Assembly: GCA_020055645.1 (NCBI GenBank)
Contig: CM034546.1
Span: forward strand, 28,954,001-29,018,000
Reading direction: 5' to 3'
Source of the DNA: Tomocerus qinae
Lineage: Eukaryota > Arthropoda > Collembola > Entomobryomorpha > Tomoceridae
DNA: 64,000 bases
Part shown: piece after piece, positions 35,815 to 47,645 of the stretch
Layout of the letters: each line of letters opens with the position of its first letter
Position numbering within the stretch: position 1 is the stretch's first letter
Position numbers and translations under genes: made by a program
The notes under the pieces: model-generated
What the model was told of the DNA's origin: nothing
Seen by the model: only the letters and a program-made list of their open reading frames with translations
The model's database searches: none

Positions 35815-38360
35815 TTTTCCAATCAATCTGCTTTAAGCTGATCAAATCTTACCAACTTTCAGTTTTTAACGTTATATATAACTAATAATAAGTATTAATT
35901 TGCTTTGGAATTGTCTGTCTCAAATAAACTAATGAGATGAAACTTGAGATTCTCTTATAATTCCCTCTAATTGAGCGACAATTTTTTAGCTTCGTAAATA
36001 TAAATAGAAAATAAAATATGAGTTGCCATTACTATACTTTTCCTGTTTTTAAATATTGTTCACAATCCAGAGGCGAAGAAGGCAGTGTCAGTCTAGACAG
36101 TTCAAAATATTTTAAATAGTGGCTTCATGTATACTTGTACTATAAATAACGTTAATATAGCATGTATTATTACTCTACATAAACGTAAAGTGGGACATAC
36201 TCAAGGAATTCTTTCACTATTCTTGCATTAAGGTTTGTATATATGTCCGTAATATTTTGTAATTAATGAGTATGGATTAGACTATCAGTACTGAGTTTGT
36301 TCTACATTTCAACCCGCTTAGACATCAAAAACTAGTCTACTAAATAATCAACGGTCTCTGAGATTCGGGCCAATGCGCAGTCACTAGAAATTCACTGATT
36401 TCAACATTTTTCTAGCACAATTTATGTGCTAGGATTCAACTAGTTTCATATATTTCTATAAATGCTTGAAAATTGACGAATAGAAAACATCTTATACATT
36501 TGGGCATTATTTTCTACGTCTAACGTATAAGTAAGATATTGGCAAATACTTTAACATGTTTTTGGTTCAGCCCATTACTAGTATTTTTATGTCAATGTAC
36601 CTGTAGATATAGAAAAATACTAGTGAAGGAATGGCAGTTCTGGACAACACTCATTTTACACGAAATAAATTTCCCTAATGGACTACAGCTGAAATTAACT
36701 TTTGCGTTGACAGTAAAGCTATTTATATTGTTTTCATCGAATGCTTGAATAAATTTATCGACCTATTTATATATGTGTATGTCTGGTATGAAGAAATCTT
36801 ATACTATTCATCAACATGTTAGTTTTAATTACTAAGTAGTGGACGATGTATAATTTTAGTGATTTGGGAACAGTAGTGGGCAAATTTACTACAGTATGTA
36901 TTACTGCCGATCCAATCATCTCCAAATGAGTATTAAAATAACGAAAGAGTGGTAACACAGATTTGGCAATTCTGCCTTTGCTACTACATTGCCTTGAATT
37001 TAAAACCAGCTACCCATTAAATTGCGACATGATTTTAGCGTGTTTTATAATTTGGAATATAAGAACCTTTTTTAAGAAGCAAAGTTGTATTCTAAGAAAT
37101 TCTAAGAAGCCTGCTTAAAGTTTATACACAATGCAGACTTTATGAAAATAATGTTTCGACAATCTATTCCTAGCAGTCGAAGTCAAAGTAGAACAAACGT
37201 AGGCAAATATTTGCAACTAAAGAATAGCAATTTATAATATCTCGATGTCTAGTAGCCAATGTTGATGAATAATTTATGAGTAGATAATTTTATAAGCATA
37301 AGATAATTCAGTCGCTACACATACAATGTAGCAAGCATTGAAGAGAGCTTTATAAGATTATTGTTAATTATATTACTCAATGCATATGACAAAACATTAA
37401 AAATGCCATTTTTCAAAATACGGCGGTGACGGATTTGCTGCCAGAAATGAGAACTTCTCATGGGTGTAATTAGGTTGTACAAGTTCATGTGGTTTATACT
37501 TTCAACTAATATCTATAATGGTAACTACAGAAACCTAGACAAAGTGGTAAAATATAAATACAACAACATTAACACTGAAACCACGTTTGGCATTTAGCTA
37601 TTTTTTAACTGTTATTATTTTAACTATTCCATGTATGTAAATACTACTCCTATATTCTCTGCAAATAAAAACAATCATTATCTATTAATGTGTTAGTGTC
37701 TTACAGTAAATAATTCATGCATTTTATTTACAACCTAGCCATAAGGAATGTAATTTGGAAGAAAGTTTAAACATGTCTATTGTTCAACCCATTTATTTTA
37801 ACTTAGCTAAGGTATTTGTGGGAAAGCAGAACTTGATTATTTTGTCTTCTTTTACGCAGTAAGCATACCTTTTACCTTATAATATAGGTAGTTTAGTCTG
37901 TGTTATATAGTCAATAGTGAGTATTATTGATTGTTACTTCCGATGACCTATAGCAATGTCATTCTTCTTACATAAAGGCAAAGTTTACTTTAGATATTAG
38001 GAACACAAATTAATGTTATAATAACAGTTTTAGGGTTATAAATTTGTTGGCCAATACTTAAGTCTATTTATTTGGTAGTCTCAGTATATAAAAGCGAAAG
38101 TAATATTTGTTAAAACATCGGTAGGATTTAAATATCGATAGTTTCAGGATAATAACTCCAAACTTAGTCAACATATCATTATCCTGAAATACTTGCTATC
38201 CGTGCTCAAAGAAAAACATGAAAGTTCAATTTATCCATTACTATTATTATGAACTATTTTCAAACAAAAATTTGTCACATTTAATGGCAATTTTTTTCTC
38301 ATCGTAATATAGGAAATCTTAAAGAAAAAATATTCATGACTGGTCATGAAGATGTTATTT
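35815..38360. other. Spacer between A11 and A10
   Basis: No gene is seen. The A10 upstream block is at 36085-36125. Compared with the A9 spacer, about 260 extra bases (roughly 36180-36445) interrupt the alignment; these include TTCTAGCACAATTTATGTGC, recalling the CTAGCAC element of the FkbM introns. GTTTGGCATTTAGCTATTT near 37588 may be a tiny relic of a B exon. Confidence 0.5.
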
Positions 38361-39916
38361 TTAACTAAGAAGGAGGGTGATAGTATAATTAACAATATTA
38401 AACATCAATGCCACAACAGTAGCTCTAGTGATTACACAGAACATCCCTACACGTATCCCAAATGGCATAAAAGATGTGATTGTTTTTCTATCTACTTTAC
38501 TTGACAGTATGGAATGCCAATCATGACAGAAATCTGATGACAGGGAATATATGTAGCCAGATTGGGTCATTAGGCCGATTTGTTGCATTAATATGAAAAC
38601 CGAATTGTAAGGGAAGAAAAGGTAGAGGGGCATCCCAAATGGACTATACATTCTAAGGGTTGCAAAATTACATAAAATTACGGATAGTGTACCTGTAGCT
38701 ATGCTAACAGGAAGGATAAATCTAATTAAATACATAACTCTTTGGTTCATGAGTCTTAGACAGGTGTACATATGCTTTCCTGATACGAATTCTTGCACTA
38801 GTTTAGATCTAAACTCTGAAGATGACAATCTTGTACGGATAGAAATTTTACGTAGCCAATGAAGATTGGAATGCACATATAGAACTGTTATCATAACTAC
38901 AAACAAAATATTCATGGTCTCACAAGTTATAATATACATATGGATTACAGACAAAATGAAATAGCAGATTATTTTAGTGCTGAGAGATAATTCTGAAGGG
39001 TTAGGAAGCGCCCATGCGAATATGTGGAACTCTTCAACAGCTAATTTTATCGAACTGCCTATTATTAGAAAAGTGATGTTGCTGGGAACAAACTTTAAAA
39101 CGATGCCCAATGTCTTCATCCAATAGGTTGCTTCAATCATTGCAGCGTCATCAGGGAAATTTTCTACAGGAATTTCAAATATCATTACATAATTTCTAAT
39201 TGCATGTTCTCCACTTATTTTCGTATAAACTTATAAAAAGAACAAGAGCGAAAAAATGGACGGTTTGGAGCTTGTGGCTAAAACTTTTACTCCTTTTCCT
39301 AAACTATAGCAGATATTTCCTCAGAATTATTAATTACACATCATTTTATAAAAGAAAAACTTGTGCCCCAAATAAATGACTGGTCTGCTTATACAATTAA
39401 AAATAAGAGTAAATATAAAGTTAATATTTCCTATTTAAATTTTACTTTATAACTACCTGAATTTCTTAGGTATTACTACATTTTTTAAAGTACATAGCTT
39501 TTTCTATTTATTTCGACACTATATATTGAAAACATAGATAAAAACTCACCTCTGTATATTTTGTCGTACAGGAGAAGATTGTTGCATACTTCAACAACGT
39601 CTTCTGAGTTAAGGGACGTCGTTATTTGAACTGACATGGAAGAGACTCCGAGGAAGATGAAAACCAAGAACATCGCCAAACTTGTGATGTTTAGAAACGA
39701 ATTTTCCAAAAATATCTGGGAAATTACGACAGCGATTGTGTAGAAGGTCACAAGAGTTGTGACGGCCAAATTGAAATACGTGATGATGATTTTTATCTTC
39801 TGGTCAGATTTCCTCATGACCAATTTCTTTGCATCGTAATCCCATAAACCAAATTTTATTGTTTCCGCGATTTGAAAATATTGTTTCACTAACTCTCTCA
39901 TAGAGTTGGTTGTCAT
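38361..39916 (-). CDS. A11: family-A 7TM chemoreceptor candidate (389 aa)
   Basis: Exon 1 is 39916-39550 and exon 2 is 39163-38361; donor GTGAGT, acceptor TCCTGTAG, intron 386 bp. The open frame of exon 2 runs through ENFPDDAAMIEATYWMKTLG up to the acceptor. Exon 1 has MTTNSMRELVKQYFQIAE, FGLWDYDAKKLVMRKSDQ and LLYDKIYR; exon 2 has FAWALPNPSEL, YTCLRLMNQR, CHDWHSILSSKVDRKT, MFCVITRATVVALMFN and NYTITLLLS. It is the last minus-strand receptor of the array and very similar to A9, including the flanks, so the A9/A11 duplication is young. Confidence 0.77.
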
Positions 39917-40639
39917 TTTTCCAAGCAATCTGGTTTAAGCTGACCAAATATGACTTTAGACTTCCAACTTTTAGTTTTAAATGTTATACTTCAACTCAAA
40001 TAAATTTTAATTTGCTTTTGAATTTGTCTCTCTCAAATAAACTAATAAAATAAAACAAGGTGTTCTGATTCTGATTCCTTTTAAATCCCACTAATTGAGC
40101 GAGTGTTTTAGCTTAGTCAATAAAAAATAAAATTTGAGTTGCATTTACTATACTTTTCTCCTTTCAAATATTGTTCACTATCCAGGAGCGAAAAAGGCAA
40201 TGTCAATCTATATAATTAAAAAGATTTTAAATAGTGGCTTCAAGTATACATGTATATTTGCAACAACCTAATGCGGCAAGTACTGCTTTATAATAATATA
40301 TTTCCTTAAGTGCTTGAAAATGCTGAGCAAAAAACGTCTGATACCAGTATTTGGGCATTATTTTCTACATATAAGTAAGATAACAGATATTGAAAAATAC
40401 TCAAACATGCTTTTGGTTCAGCCCATTACAAGTATTAATTTATTTTGTGAATATGCCTGCAGACGTAAATAATATTGAAGGAACGGTAGGTATGGACAAC
40501 ACTTATTATAAACGATATAAATTTCCTTTTTGGACAACATAGCTGAAATTAACTTTTGAATTGTAAAAGTTAACCTTTATCATTTGAACTGTTGTCGCTT
40601 CTTAACTTGAAAAGTTTCTTAACGGTTGAAAAAATATTT

Positions 40640-41340
40640 TGTTATTATTATATTTAGTTCGATTAATTAATTAACCGGAAAAGTAATTTCTCTTGACCGT
40701 CGACAGATAATATATTAATTATTATATTGATTCCGACCAATTGGGGAAAGTATTTTCTCTTGAATTTCGACCAACAGAATATTACGTAATATATTGATTT
40801 CAATAAATAGATTAATTGTTAAATAAGGTTAAGTTACTGGAAGACATGGTTCGCCAGATAACTTTTTGTTATATGTATTAATTTAAGTTATTTAAGAATA
40901 GTTATCGCTCGGCAAGGATCGCTTATTTTATATTGTATTTATATCAGTTAACTCAACGGTTATTATGACCTACCACTGAGGTAGGAAGAAAGCATTTACT
41001 AAATAGTATATTGATTTCAGTTAACTGAGCAGTTAATTATCTTCATATGACTGAGCTAGGAATAAATAAATATTTATTGAGTATGGCCGGCACGTATCCA
41101 GGAATTTGACCTAGGGAGGGCCCACCAAAATGTATTGGTAAAATTATGGCATATTCGCGCAATTTTTAAACTTTTTTGACAAAAAAATCTACCTTTTCTG
41201 GTTACTTAAGGGGGACCGGTCCCCAGACCCCCTTTAGTAGATACTTGCTTGGAGTATGGTATTAACTTCGATTAACTGATAAATTAATTATCTTCTTACG
41301 ACTGATTAATGTCTTATTATTGTCGACGGAATAATTTAAT
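40640..41340. repeat. Degenerate AT-rich tandem repeat
   Basis: Units of about 67-85 bp share TTTCTCTTGA, GTCGAC or TTCGACCAACAG-like words, TATATTGATTTC and TTAATTATCTTC. For example, CAGTTAATTATCTTCATATG (about 41032) returns as AAATTAATTATCTTCTTACG (about 41282). The hAT element at 41087-41251 interrupts the repeat. Divergence between units is high, so the array is old. Confidence 0.5.
41087..41251. mobile_element. hAT-type MITE, 165 bp (family of 61514-61698)
   Basis: Starts CCGGCACGTATCCAGGA and ends TAGATACTTGCTTG. Flanked by the 8-bp direct repeat GAGTATGG (41079-41086 and 41252-41259). The inside reads TTGACCTAGGGAGGGCCCACC and later GGGGACCGGTCCCC, as in the copy in the B5 intron. 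Terminal repeats have drifted, so it is older than that copy. Confidence 0.82.
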
Positions 41341-41725
41341 TGAATAATGCACTGTGGGCTGACAGCTCTCCATGTGCTCGGGTCACTCATTCTTGATTTC
41401 GAAGTTATCAAATTCAGTCGCTAATAATTCAGAGACTAATAACCGTAGAGAAATGAAATAAGCACCACCAAAAAGCCTGAAATGTCAGCTTTTCGGCTAT
41501 GTATCACATGACTAGGGTTGTCATATAATGTCAAGATCGAAATTTTCGTTTTACCTCTTTTTTGAACATTAAAAATTTTTTGAAAAATCGGGCAGCCAGT
41601 TTTTCATAGAATGGTAGTAGGCATGTCCTACTACACTATACTGAAAACCATTTGGCTGGATTGAATTACAACCAAAACATATAACTACTCAAATTACAGT
41701 TTCTAATTTCCCAAGTTTAGTTTTT

Positions 41726-42105
41726 TCAAGTTTTATATTTGTATTTGTAAGGTATTTGTAGCTACGATTCCGTTTCTTAACTCATTAGCATACCTAAAAC
41801 GACGTCTAATATCTTCAATGACCGAAGACATCATGGTAGTTAAATTGCCGGTAGATGTTACAAATGTATTACCTCGTTTTACTTGAGATAAAGATAAACA
41901 ATGCTTACGGTAACTATTCTTATCAAAGAGACATTAACCAATTGATCTGTGGTTGGATTGAAAGGAGTTTTGTGAGGGCAACCATCCGTTCTGAAGATGG
42001 TTGTTGAAATCCTTCTAGGTCGCTGATCTTCATCACTTGATTCCACATCTTCATTATTTGCTTCTGACTCTCTTTCCAACATGACAACCTCGTCAGGTCC
42101 TAATA
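41726..42105 (-). other. Coding-like remnant of unknown gene
   Basis: On the minus strand a frame read from a possible acceptor (TTTATTAG at about 42101) gives GPDEVVMLERESEANNEDVE then SSDEDQRPRRISTTIFRTDG and CPHKTPFNPTTDQ, unusually hydrophilic and varied for this AT-rich region. A second stretch at about 41870-41755 reads RGNTFVTSTGNLTTMMSSVI then EDIRRRFRYANELRNG. The two are separated by stops and I could not join them with convincing splice sites. They could be exons of an unrecognised host gene or a decayed transposon ORF. Confidence 0.3.
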
Positions 42106-42657
42106 AACATAAATTTTGGCCCTATACCTAAACAAATTATTGCACATTTATATAAATATAATAATTAATACCTCTTTGCCAACATTATATATATTGAATA
42201 ATGTAGTGTTCTTTGTTACAAATATAGTTTTTTGTTGTAGATACAAGACTAAATAATCGATGATTTGTCTCTGAGTTTAAACATTGGCGACGTAAACACA
42301 TTAGGTAAGCGCTTTATGACGTTTTAAACCTTGCTAACTTTGAGTTTAACTTTTCCTGTTCCTGGATTACACAAATAAAGCCTATCAATAAGATTACCCC
42401 AAACTTATTTGTCCCTGAGCCTTGACTTATAATTTTGAGCATGAGGCATACTTTTAATATAAAAAGTACACAGTGGGTGTCAAAACAATTCAATAGCAAT
42501 TGTACTAATTAGTGAAGAGCACAGCTATTTACATTATAGTTTGACAATAATTCAATTTGCAAAACCAATTAATGGAATTGGCAAGGTACTTGATATACGG
42601 TGCCTCTTACAAAAGATTTGGAACTGTACTAAATCTTCTTTAAAAAGACAATACAAT

Positions 42658-42675
42658 AACTAACAATATTAGTTA
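42658..42675 (+). promoter_or_regulatory. Conserved upstream motif of B2
   Basis: AACTAACAATATTAGTTAG, 165 bp before the B2 ATG, is the B2 version of the motif before B1, B4 and B5, preceded like in B4 and B5 by TTTAAAAAGACAATA. Function is inferred only. Confidence 0.4.
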
Positions 42676-42822
42676 GTTATTAAAGTATTTTATTAAATAA
42701 ATATTTGACTATGTTTCTCAAAATACTAACATACTTAATTGGTTTCGGTTAGTTTTATCTAATACAGGCAGTTGTAAACTTTTAAATTCTGTTTCTGCAA
42801 AGGTAATAAGTAATTGGATAAA

Positions 42823-44414
42823 ATGGAGAAAACATTATCTTTAGAGGAAAATCTACGTGATAGTGGGAAATGGGTTATAATGCCAATGCGAATACTTTCC
42901 TTTTTGCCATTTCCGCTCGATTACATAAATTTTAATAATTCGATCATCAAAAATTTATTTACCTTCCATGGTATGAATAATATAATAATCAATATTATCT
43001 CCATTCTTGCAATTTATGCAGCAAACTTCAGCATGAAATTTGTTTTGACTTCAATAAATATTACTTCATCTACAGAATTGTTAATTTTTACTGTAGTTGG
43101 CCATTTAGCTATTGTATATGGAATCATTTTTCGTGGTGTAGGAATAATTTATGCTGAATCCACTTCCATTCTCTGGAAGAGTACTTGTTCCCGACTTGCT
43201 AAAATTCAGGAATTTACTGGACAAGATTTTTTTCATTCCAGTAATCAAGATTTTAACAAAATAAAGTATCAAATAAGAAATGCAATTATATTTTTCTGTG
43301 TTACTTTGGCTGGTCAATTAATTTCAATGAATTTGCTTTCGTTGCACGACAAAGTACAAGATGGGTTCATTAAAATGTTCGTGCTACAAAGTGGACCATT
43401 GTTTATTCTTATGCTAGTGCAAAGTATTGTTTCATGTTTAAATCCATGCAGTGCTGTGTGGCCTCTTTATTTTATCAAAATATACCAATCCACTCTTAAA
43501 ACTATTTCAAAATATGTCGATGAGTTTACAGTTATATTGGAAAATCCCTTGAGTACAGCTGAAAAAACAAAATTGTCAATCCAAGATGATTTTGTATTTT
43601 TAGCACCTAAAAATGTCGAAGAGTTTGTGATAGAAAGAGTATTTACAAAATCACATAAAACTCCCCATAACGATTTTGAAGGTATTTTCGAAAGAAAATT
43701 GATCGCCGCTATGCAAGCTTATTATGAGACGTTAACAATGATTGACGAATTCCACAGTGCCCTAAGCGTCAACTTACTAATTAATGTAACGCTGTCTTTA
43801 GTAGTTACAATTATTTATGTCTTTTTCTGCATAATTTGGATAATTGAGGCAAAATATCTCTTGTTATCCTTTTGTTTGTCTCCATTTATTGTTCAGGCAG
43901 GTATAATTTACCATTTAATAACAAACTCAAACCAGCTTTACACAATAGGTAAAGTACTACAGCAAAAAATTTGCAACGCACCAAAATGTCTGAATATCAA
44001 TCTACCACCATCTATTCAAATAAGGGTAAGCACTAAAATTTTGACATTTATTGATTTACATCTGCATATGCAATTATGTCAAATTATAATTCAAGTTATA
44101 TAATATTAAAAATAATTATTTCATTTATTTCCTTGCAGATTCAAATCTTTTCAGCAAATGTATCAAAAAATCCTGTAAAAGTTTCTCCAGGCTCATTTTT
44201 TGAAATGAATCATTCATTACTTACATCAGTAAGGAAAATATTAATGTTTTTTAAAACTCTATGCTGTGCTTAATATTAAACATGTACACCTACATGTCTT
44301 CATCGCTTTGCTCGATTTCAGATTTGTGCAACCTGTGCAACTTATATAATTATTCTGATGCAGTTCAGGCAAGGAGAGACTGACATGAATTTAGGAAATT
44401 GTACTGCAACTTGA
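42823..44414 (+). CDS. B2: gustatory receptor (about 461 aa)
   Basis: Exons 42823-44025, 44139-44228 and 44322-44414, all phase 0; donors GTAAGC and GTAAGG, acceptors CCTTGCAG and GATTTCAG. The in-frame triplet nine bases upstream is TTG, so the start is the ATG giving MEKTLSLEENL. The landmarks are GKWVIMPMRILSFLPFPLDY, STELLIFTVVGHLAIVYG, SCLNPCSAVWPLYFIKIYQ, a charged loop of about 70 residues, and AMQAYYETLTMIDEFHSALS. The last two exons give SANVSKNPVKVSPGSFFEMN and then CATCATYIIILMQFRQGE, carrying TYhhhhhQF. Intact. Closest to B1, although 20 kb and five A genes now lie between them. Confidence 0.9.
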
Positions 44415-45699
44415 AAATGGTTCTGGTTTATAAGTCCTTGCATGTATCTTAGGTATAACAAAATAAAACACGCATAAATTTAAAAGAAGGCTATTAATAG
44501 CAGTGTCTATGTAGTTTGTGTAAATATGGTAATTTATTCTTTTCTGCGAATCATTCTTCGGTTTTAATTCAGAAAATTTATCTTTTAACTACCTATATTT
44601 TAATAAACAATTATTTCCTCTTATTTATTACAGTCACAAATAGTCAAATAGAGTAGGTAGCTACTAATTTCATTATTACTAATACTAGGTACTTAGCGTT
44701 TTTGTGTCAAGAGAAAAAAACCTTATAATCATAAGTTTCAAAATAGCGTCAGACGCTAATTCGGACACCAAAATCAAAATTTAGTGTTACATTTAGTGTC
44801 TAATTTTTTACCTTAAATTATAAAATTCGCAAAATTATACCACGTGGTCTGTAGCAGATTTGGACCTTAAAATTTAAGGTTAATGTTGAATTTTAGGTAA
44901 TTTACCTATAAACGCTAAGTACCTACTATATTATTATGTATTTGAAACAATTCAATCGTCATAAAATTAAATATTTATGTTGTCCTTCCTTAGTCAGATG
45001 TTCATTATATAAGTATGGTATTTTAATTCAGTTTCTGCAGTTTGTAAATCAATTAGCAATTTGTAGGTCTAAAAGAATGGCCAGAATCTCCGGCTCAGCG
45101 ACTTATACTAACAAACACCTGTTCAGTCAAACCCATTATTATTACCACATTAATTATTAATTTGCCTATCAATGTAACTGTCCTTCTTATTTTCTCAATT
45201 ATGCTTACCTATATTAATAAGTGTTTCTATGCTATGTAGTGTTACTGTGTATGCTTATTTTACCACATTCTACTTTTTTCTTTGGTACATATTATATAGT
45301 AGCAATTAGCATATGGTCAAATAATAACTACATTGTGCTAACAAGGGATAAAGTCAAACATTTATTTTATTAGGCAGCTATGCACAATTATCATTTAATT
45401 ATCCATTTTGTTTTCTATCAATTAATTTTATCAATTAATTGTCCAAATACCTTTTAACTTGAAATAAAACATTAAATATGTTTAACATTAAATCCATTAA
45501 TCAAACTGTACAAATATGGGAAACCAATCAATATAAATGTCAGGTTCGACATTGTACTAAACAGAATGTTAGGTGTGTCCATATCTTATTGAAATTAATT
45601 CACCAAACATGAACCGGACACGGTAATTGTTTCTATAATTTTACAAGCTTCAGTTGCAAAGTTTTCAATTTTGACGTTACAAAGTCATAGTTGGGAAAT
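44415..45699. other. Spacer between B2 and B3
   Basis: No gene is seen; AT-rich sequence with several short direct repeats (AAATTTAGTGTTACATTTAG near 44799). The upstream motif common to B1, B2, B4 and B5 was not found before B3. Confidence 0.5.
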
Positions 45700-47270
45700 A
45701 TGGATAAGACAATGTCTATTGAAGATATTCTACTAAATAGTGGGAAATGGGTGATATTTCCAATGCGGTTACTTTCGTTTTTACCATTCTCACTTAATAA
45801 ACCAGCCTTTGAAAAGTCATTTATCAAAAATATTTTTAGCTGTGGTGGTTTAATTAACATAGTATTTAATATTTTTTCTATTTTTTCAATTTACGCTGCC
45901 GGATTTAGCATGAAATACATTTTGACATCAGTAAAAATCTCTTCATCTACTGAGTTGTTAATTTTCACAGCGATGGCTTATTTATCTATAGCATTTGGGA
46001 TCGTCTTTCGTGTTATAGGCATAGTTTATGCCGAACCCATGTTTAATTTATGGAAAAGTACTTGTTTTAGACTTGACAAAATTCAAAAACTTACAGAACA
46101 AGATTTTTTTCAACCAACCAATCAGTTTCTTAAACCGATAAAGGCCCAAACAAGAAATATTGTTCTATTTTTCTGTTTTTGGCAATTTGGTCAAATAATT
46201 GCTTGTAATTTAATGCCAGTTGATGAAAAGCAAGAGGAAGAGTATGAAAGACTTTTACTTGTTGATAATCAACCATTTTTAATTTTAATGATATTCCAAG
46301 GCATGACTCAAAGCTTACAGCCATGCACAGCCGTTTGGGCAGTTTACTTCATTAAAATATACCAATCTATTCTAAATTCAATTTCACAATATGTCGATGA
46401 ATATTCTGTCCTTCTTGACAACTTTTTGATTGAAAATGAAAAGAATAATAAATTTTTATGGCAGAAACGGGAACATTTATTAGTGCCACAAAATGTTGAA
46501 AACATTGTGATTGAAAGGATATATAAAAAACCTCAGAAAATGCTTGCAGATAATTTTGAAGACTTTTTTGAACGGAAACTCATAAATTCCATGAAATCAT
46601 ATTATGAGACTTTGACAATGATTGACGAATTTCATGGAGCCCTTAGCATTAATATGCTCGTTAATATAACTATCAGTTTGGTGGTTACGATTGTTTACGT
46701 CTTTTTCTTCATATGTTGGACGATAGAAGGAAAATATTATTTGCTCTCTTTTTGTTTGTTTCCTATTATTGTAAATGCAGGAATAATTTATCATTTAGTC
46801 GAAAACTCGAATAATCTTTCTCACACTGGAAAAATCCTACTACAAAAAATTTGCACGGCTCCAGCATCTACTAAAGATTCAAAGCTTCGACCATCTACTC
46901 AAATAATGGTTAGTATAAAATATTGTCGGGACCATTAAGAAAATTTTAAAGTTACATTATAATACTAATACGAACGTTACCTACATGAAATTTTTTTTCT
47001 CAGATTCAAACGTTTTCAGCAAATGTATCAAAAAATCCAGTAAAAGTTTCTCCAGGCTCATTTTTTGAAATGAATCATTCACTACTAACATCGGTAAGTA
47101 AAATATCTCAAAATATTGCAAAAAGTGTATTCTTTATACTAAGGACTTGACTCAAAGCATATTAATGATTATTTTAGATTGGTGCAACTTGTGCAACGTA
47201 CATAATAATCTTAATGCAATTCAAACAAGGAGAAGTAGATGGGAAATCTTCAAATTGTTCTCTGTCATGA
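45700..47270 (+). CDS. B3: gustatory receptor, divergent B member (about 463 aa)
   Basis: Exons 45700-46908, 47004-47093 and 47178-47270, phase 0, donors GTTAGT and GTAAGT, acceptors TTTCTCAG and TATTTTAG. The ATG gives MDKTMSIEDILLNSGKWVIF; the codon upstream in frame is TTG. It keeps STELLIFTAMAYLSIAFG, SMKSYYETLTMIDEFHGALS and the TM7 exon ATCATYIIILMQFKQGE, so it is a GR, but it differs most from the other four (IEGKYYLLSFCLFPIIVNAG, LQPCTAVWAVYF instead of LNPCSAVWPLYF). All decayed B pieces near 50.6, 53.1, 59.3 and 62.1 kb resemble B3 more than B4/B5, which shows that B3-type genes were once more numerous here. Its 3' end faces the FkbM gene. Confidence 0.9.
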
Positions 47271-47645
47271 ATTTATTTCGGATTTCTAAAAAGTGAATAC
47301 ATCTGTGTCATACATTACATTTAACATCAAATCCAAATGACTCGTGTATGAATTGTGTACAGGCCATTATTATTAGTGTCATTATATTTAACAAAGGACT
47401 TCTTTTCCAGAAATTGATGTACAAATAATTAAAATCTACAGCCTTCAAACAACATTTCTGTGCATTATTGTATTTACCTTAGTTTAAATAAATTTCTTAA
47501 AGTCGTGCAATAATAAGGGTGGGCTTTCCTTTCAAAAACAATACGATGTCTGAGACTCCACAAACATGCAGTTCTATTGTTCTCGAAAGAAATGAAACAC
47601 TTTCTTCATTGTCCGACTCAATGAATGAATGTATTAACTAAGACT
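47271..47645. other. Spacer between convergent B3 and FkbM1
   Basis: Holds the two 3' untranslated regions. The sequence after B3 (TTTATTTCGGATTTCTAAAA and on) recurs after B4 (about 53290) and B5 (about 62280) and marks the copied block. Confidence 0.6.

Larger units (their letters stand above)
39917..42822. other. Spacer between A11 and B2 (divergent starts)
   Basis: The switch point from the minus-strand A array to the plus-strand B array. It holds the A11 upstream block (about 40200-40240), a degenerate AT-rich tandem repeat (40640-41340) with a hAT MITE inside, a coding-like stretch on the minus strand (41726-42105), and the B2 upstream block (42520-42680). Confidence 0.6.

Noticed and set aside
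24996-39928. MIGK or MLGK upstream starts for A7, A8, A10 and A11
   Set aside because: These first codons are TTG or GTG; in A1, A6 and A9 the place holds no start codon at all, so the MTT(N/K) ATG is the family start.
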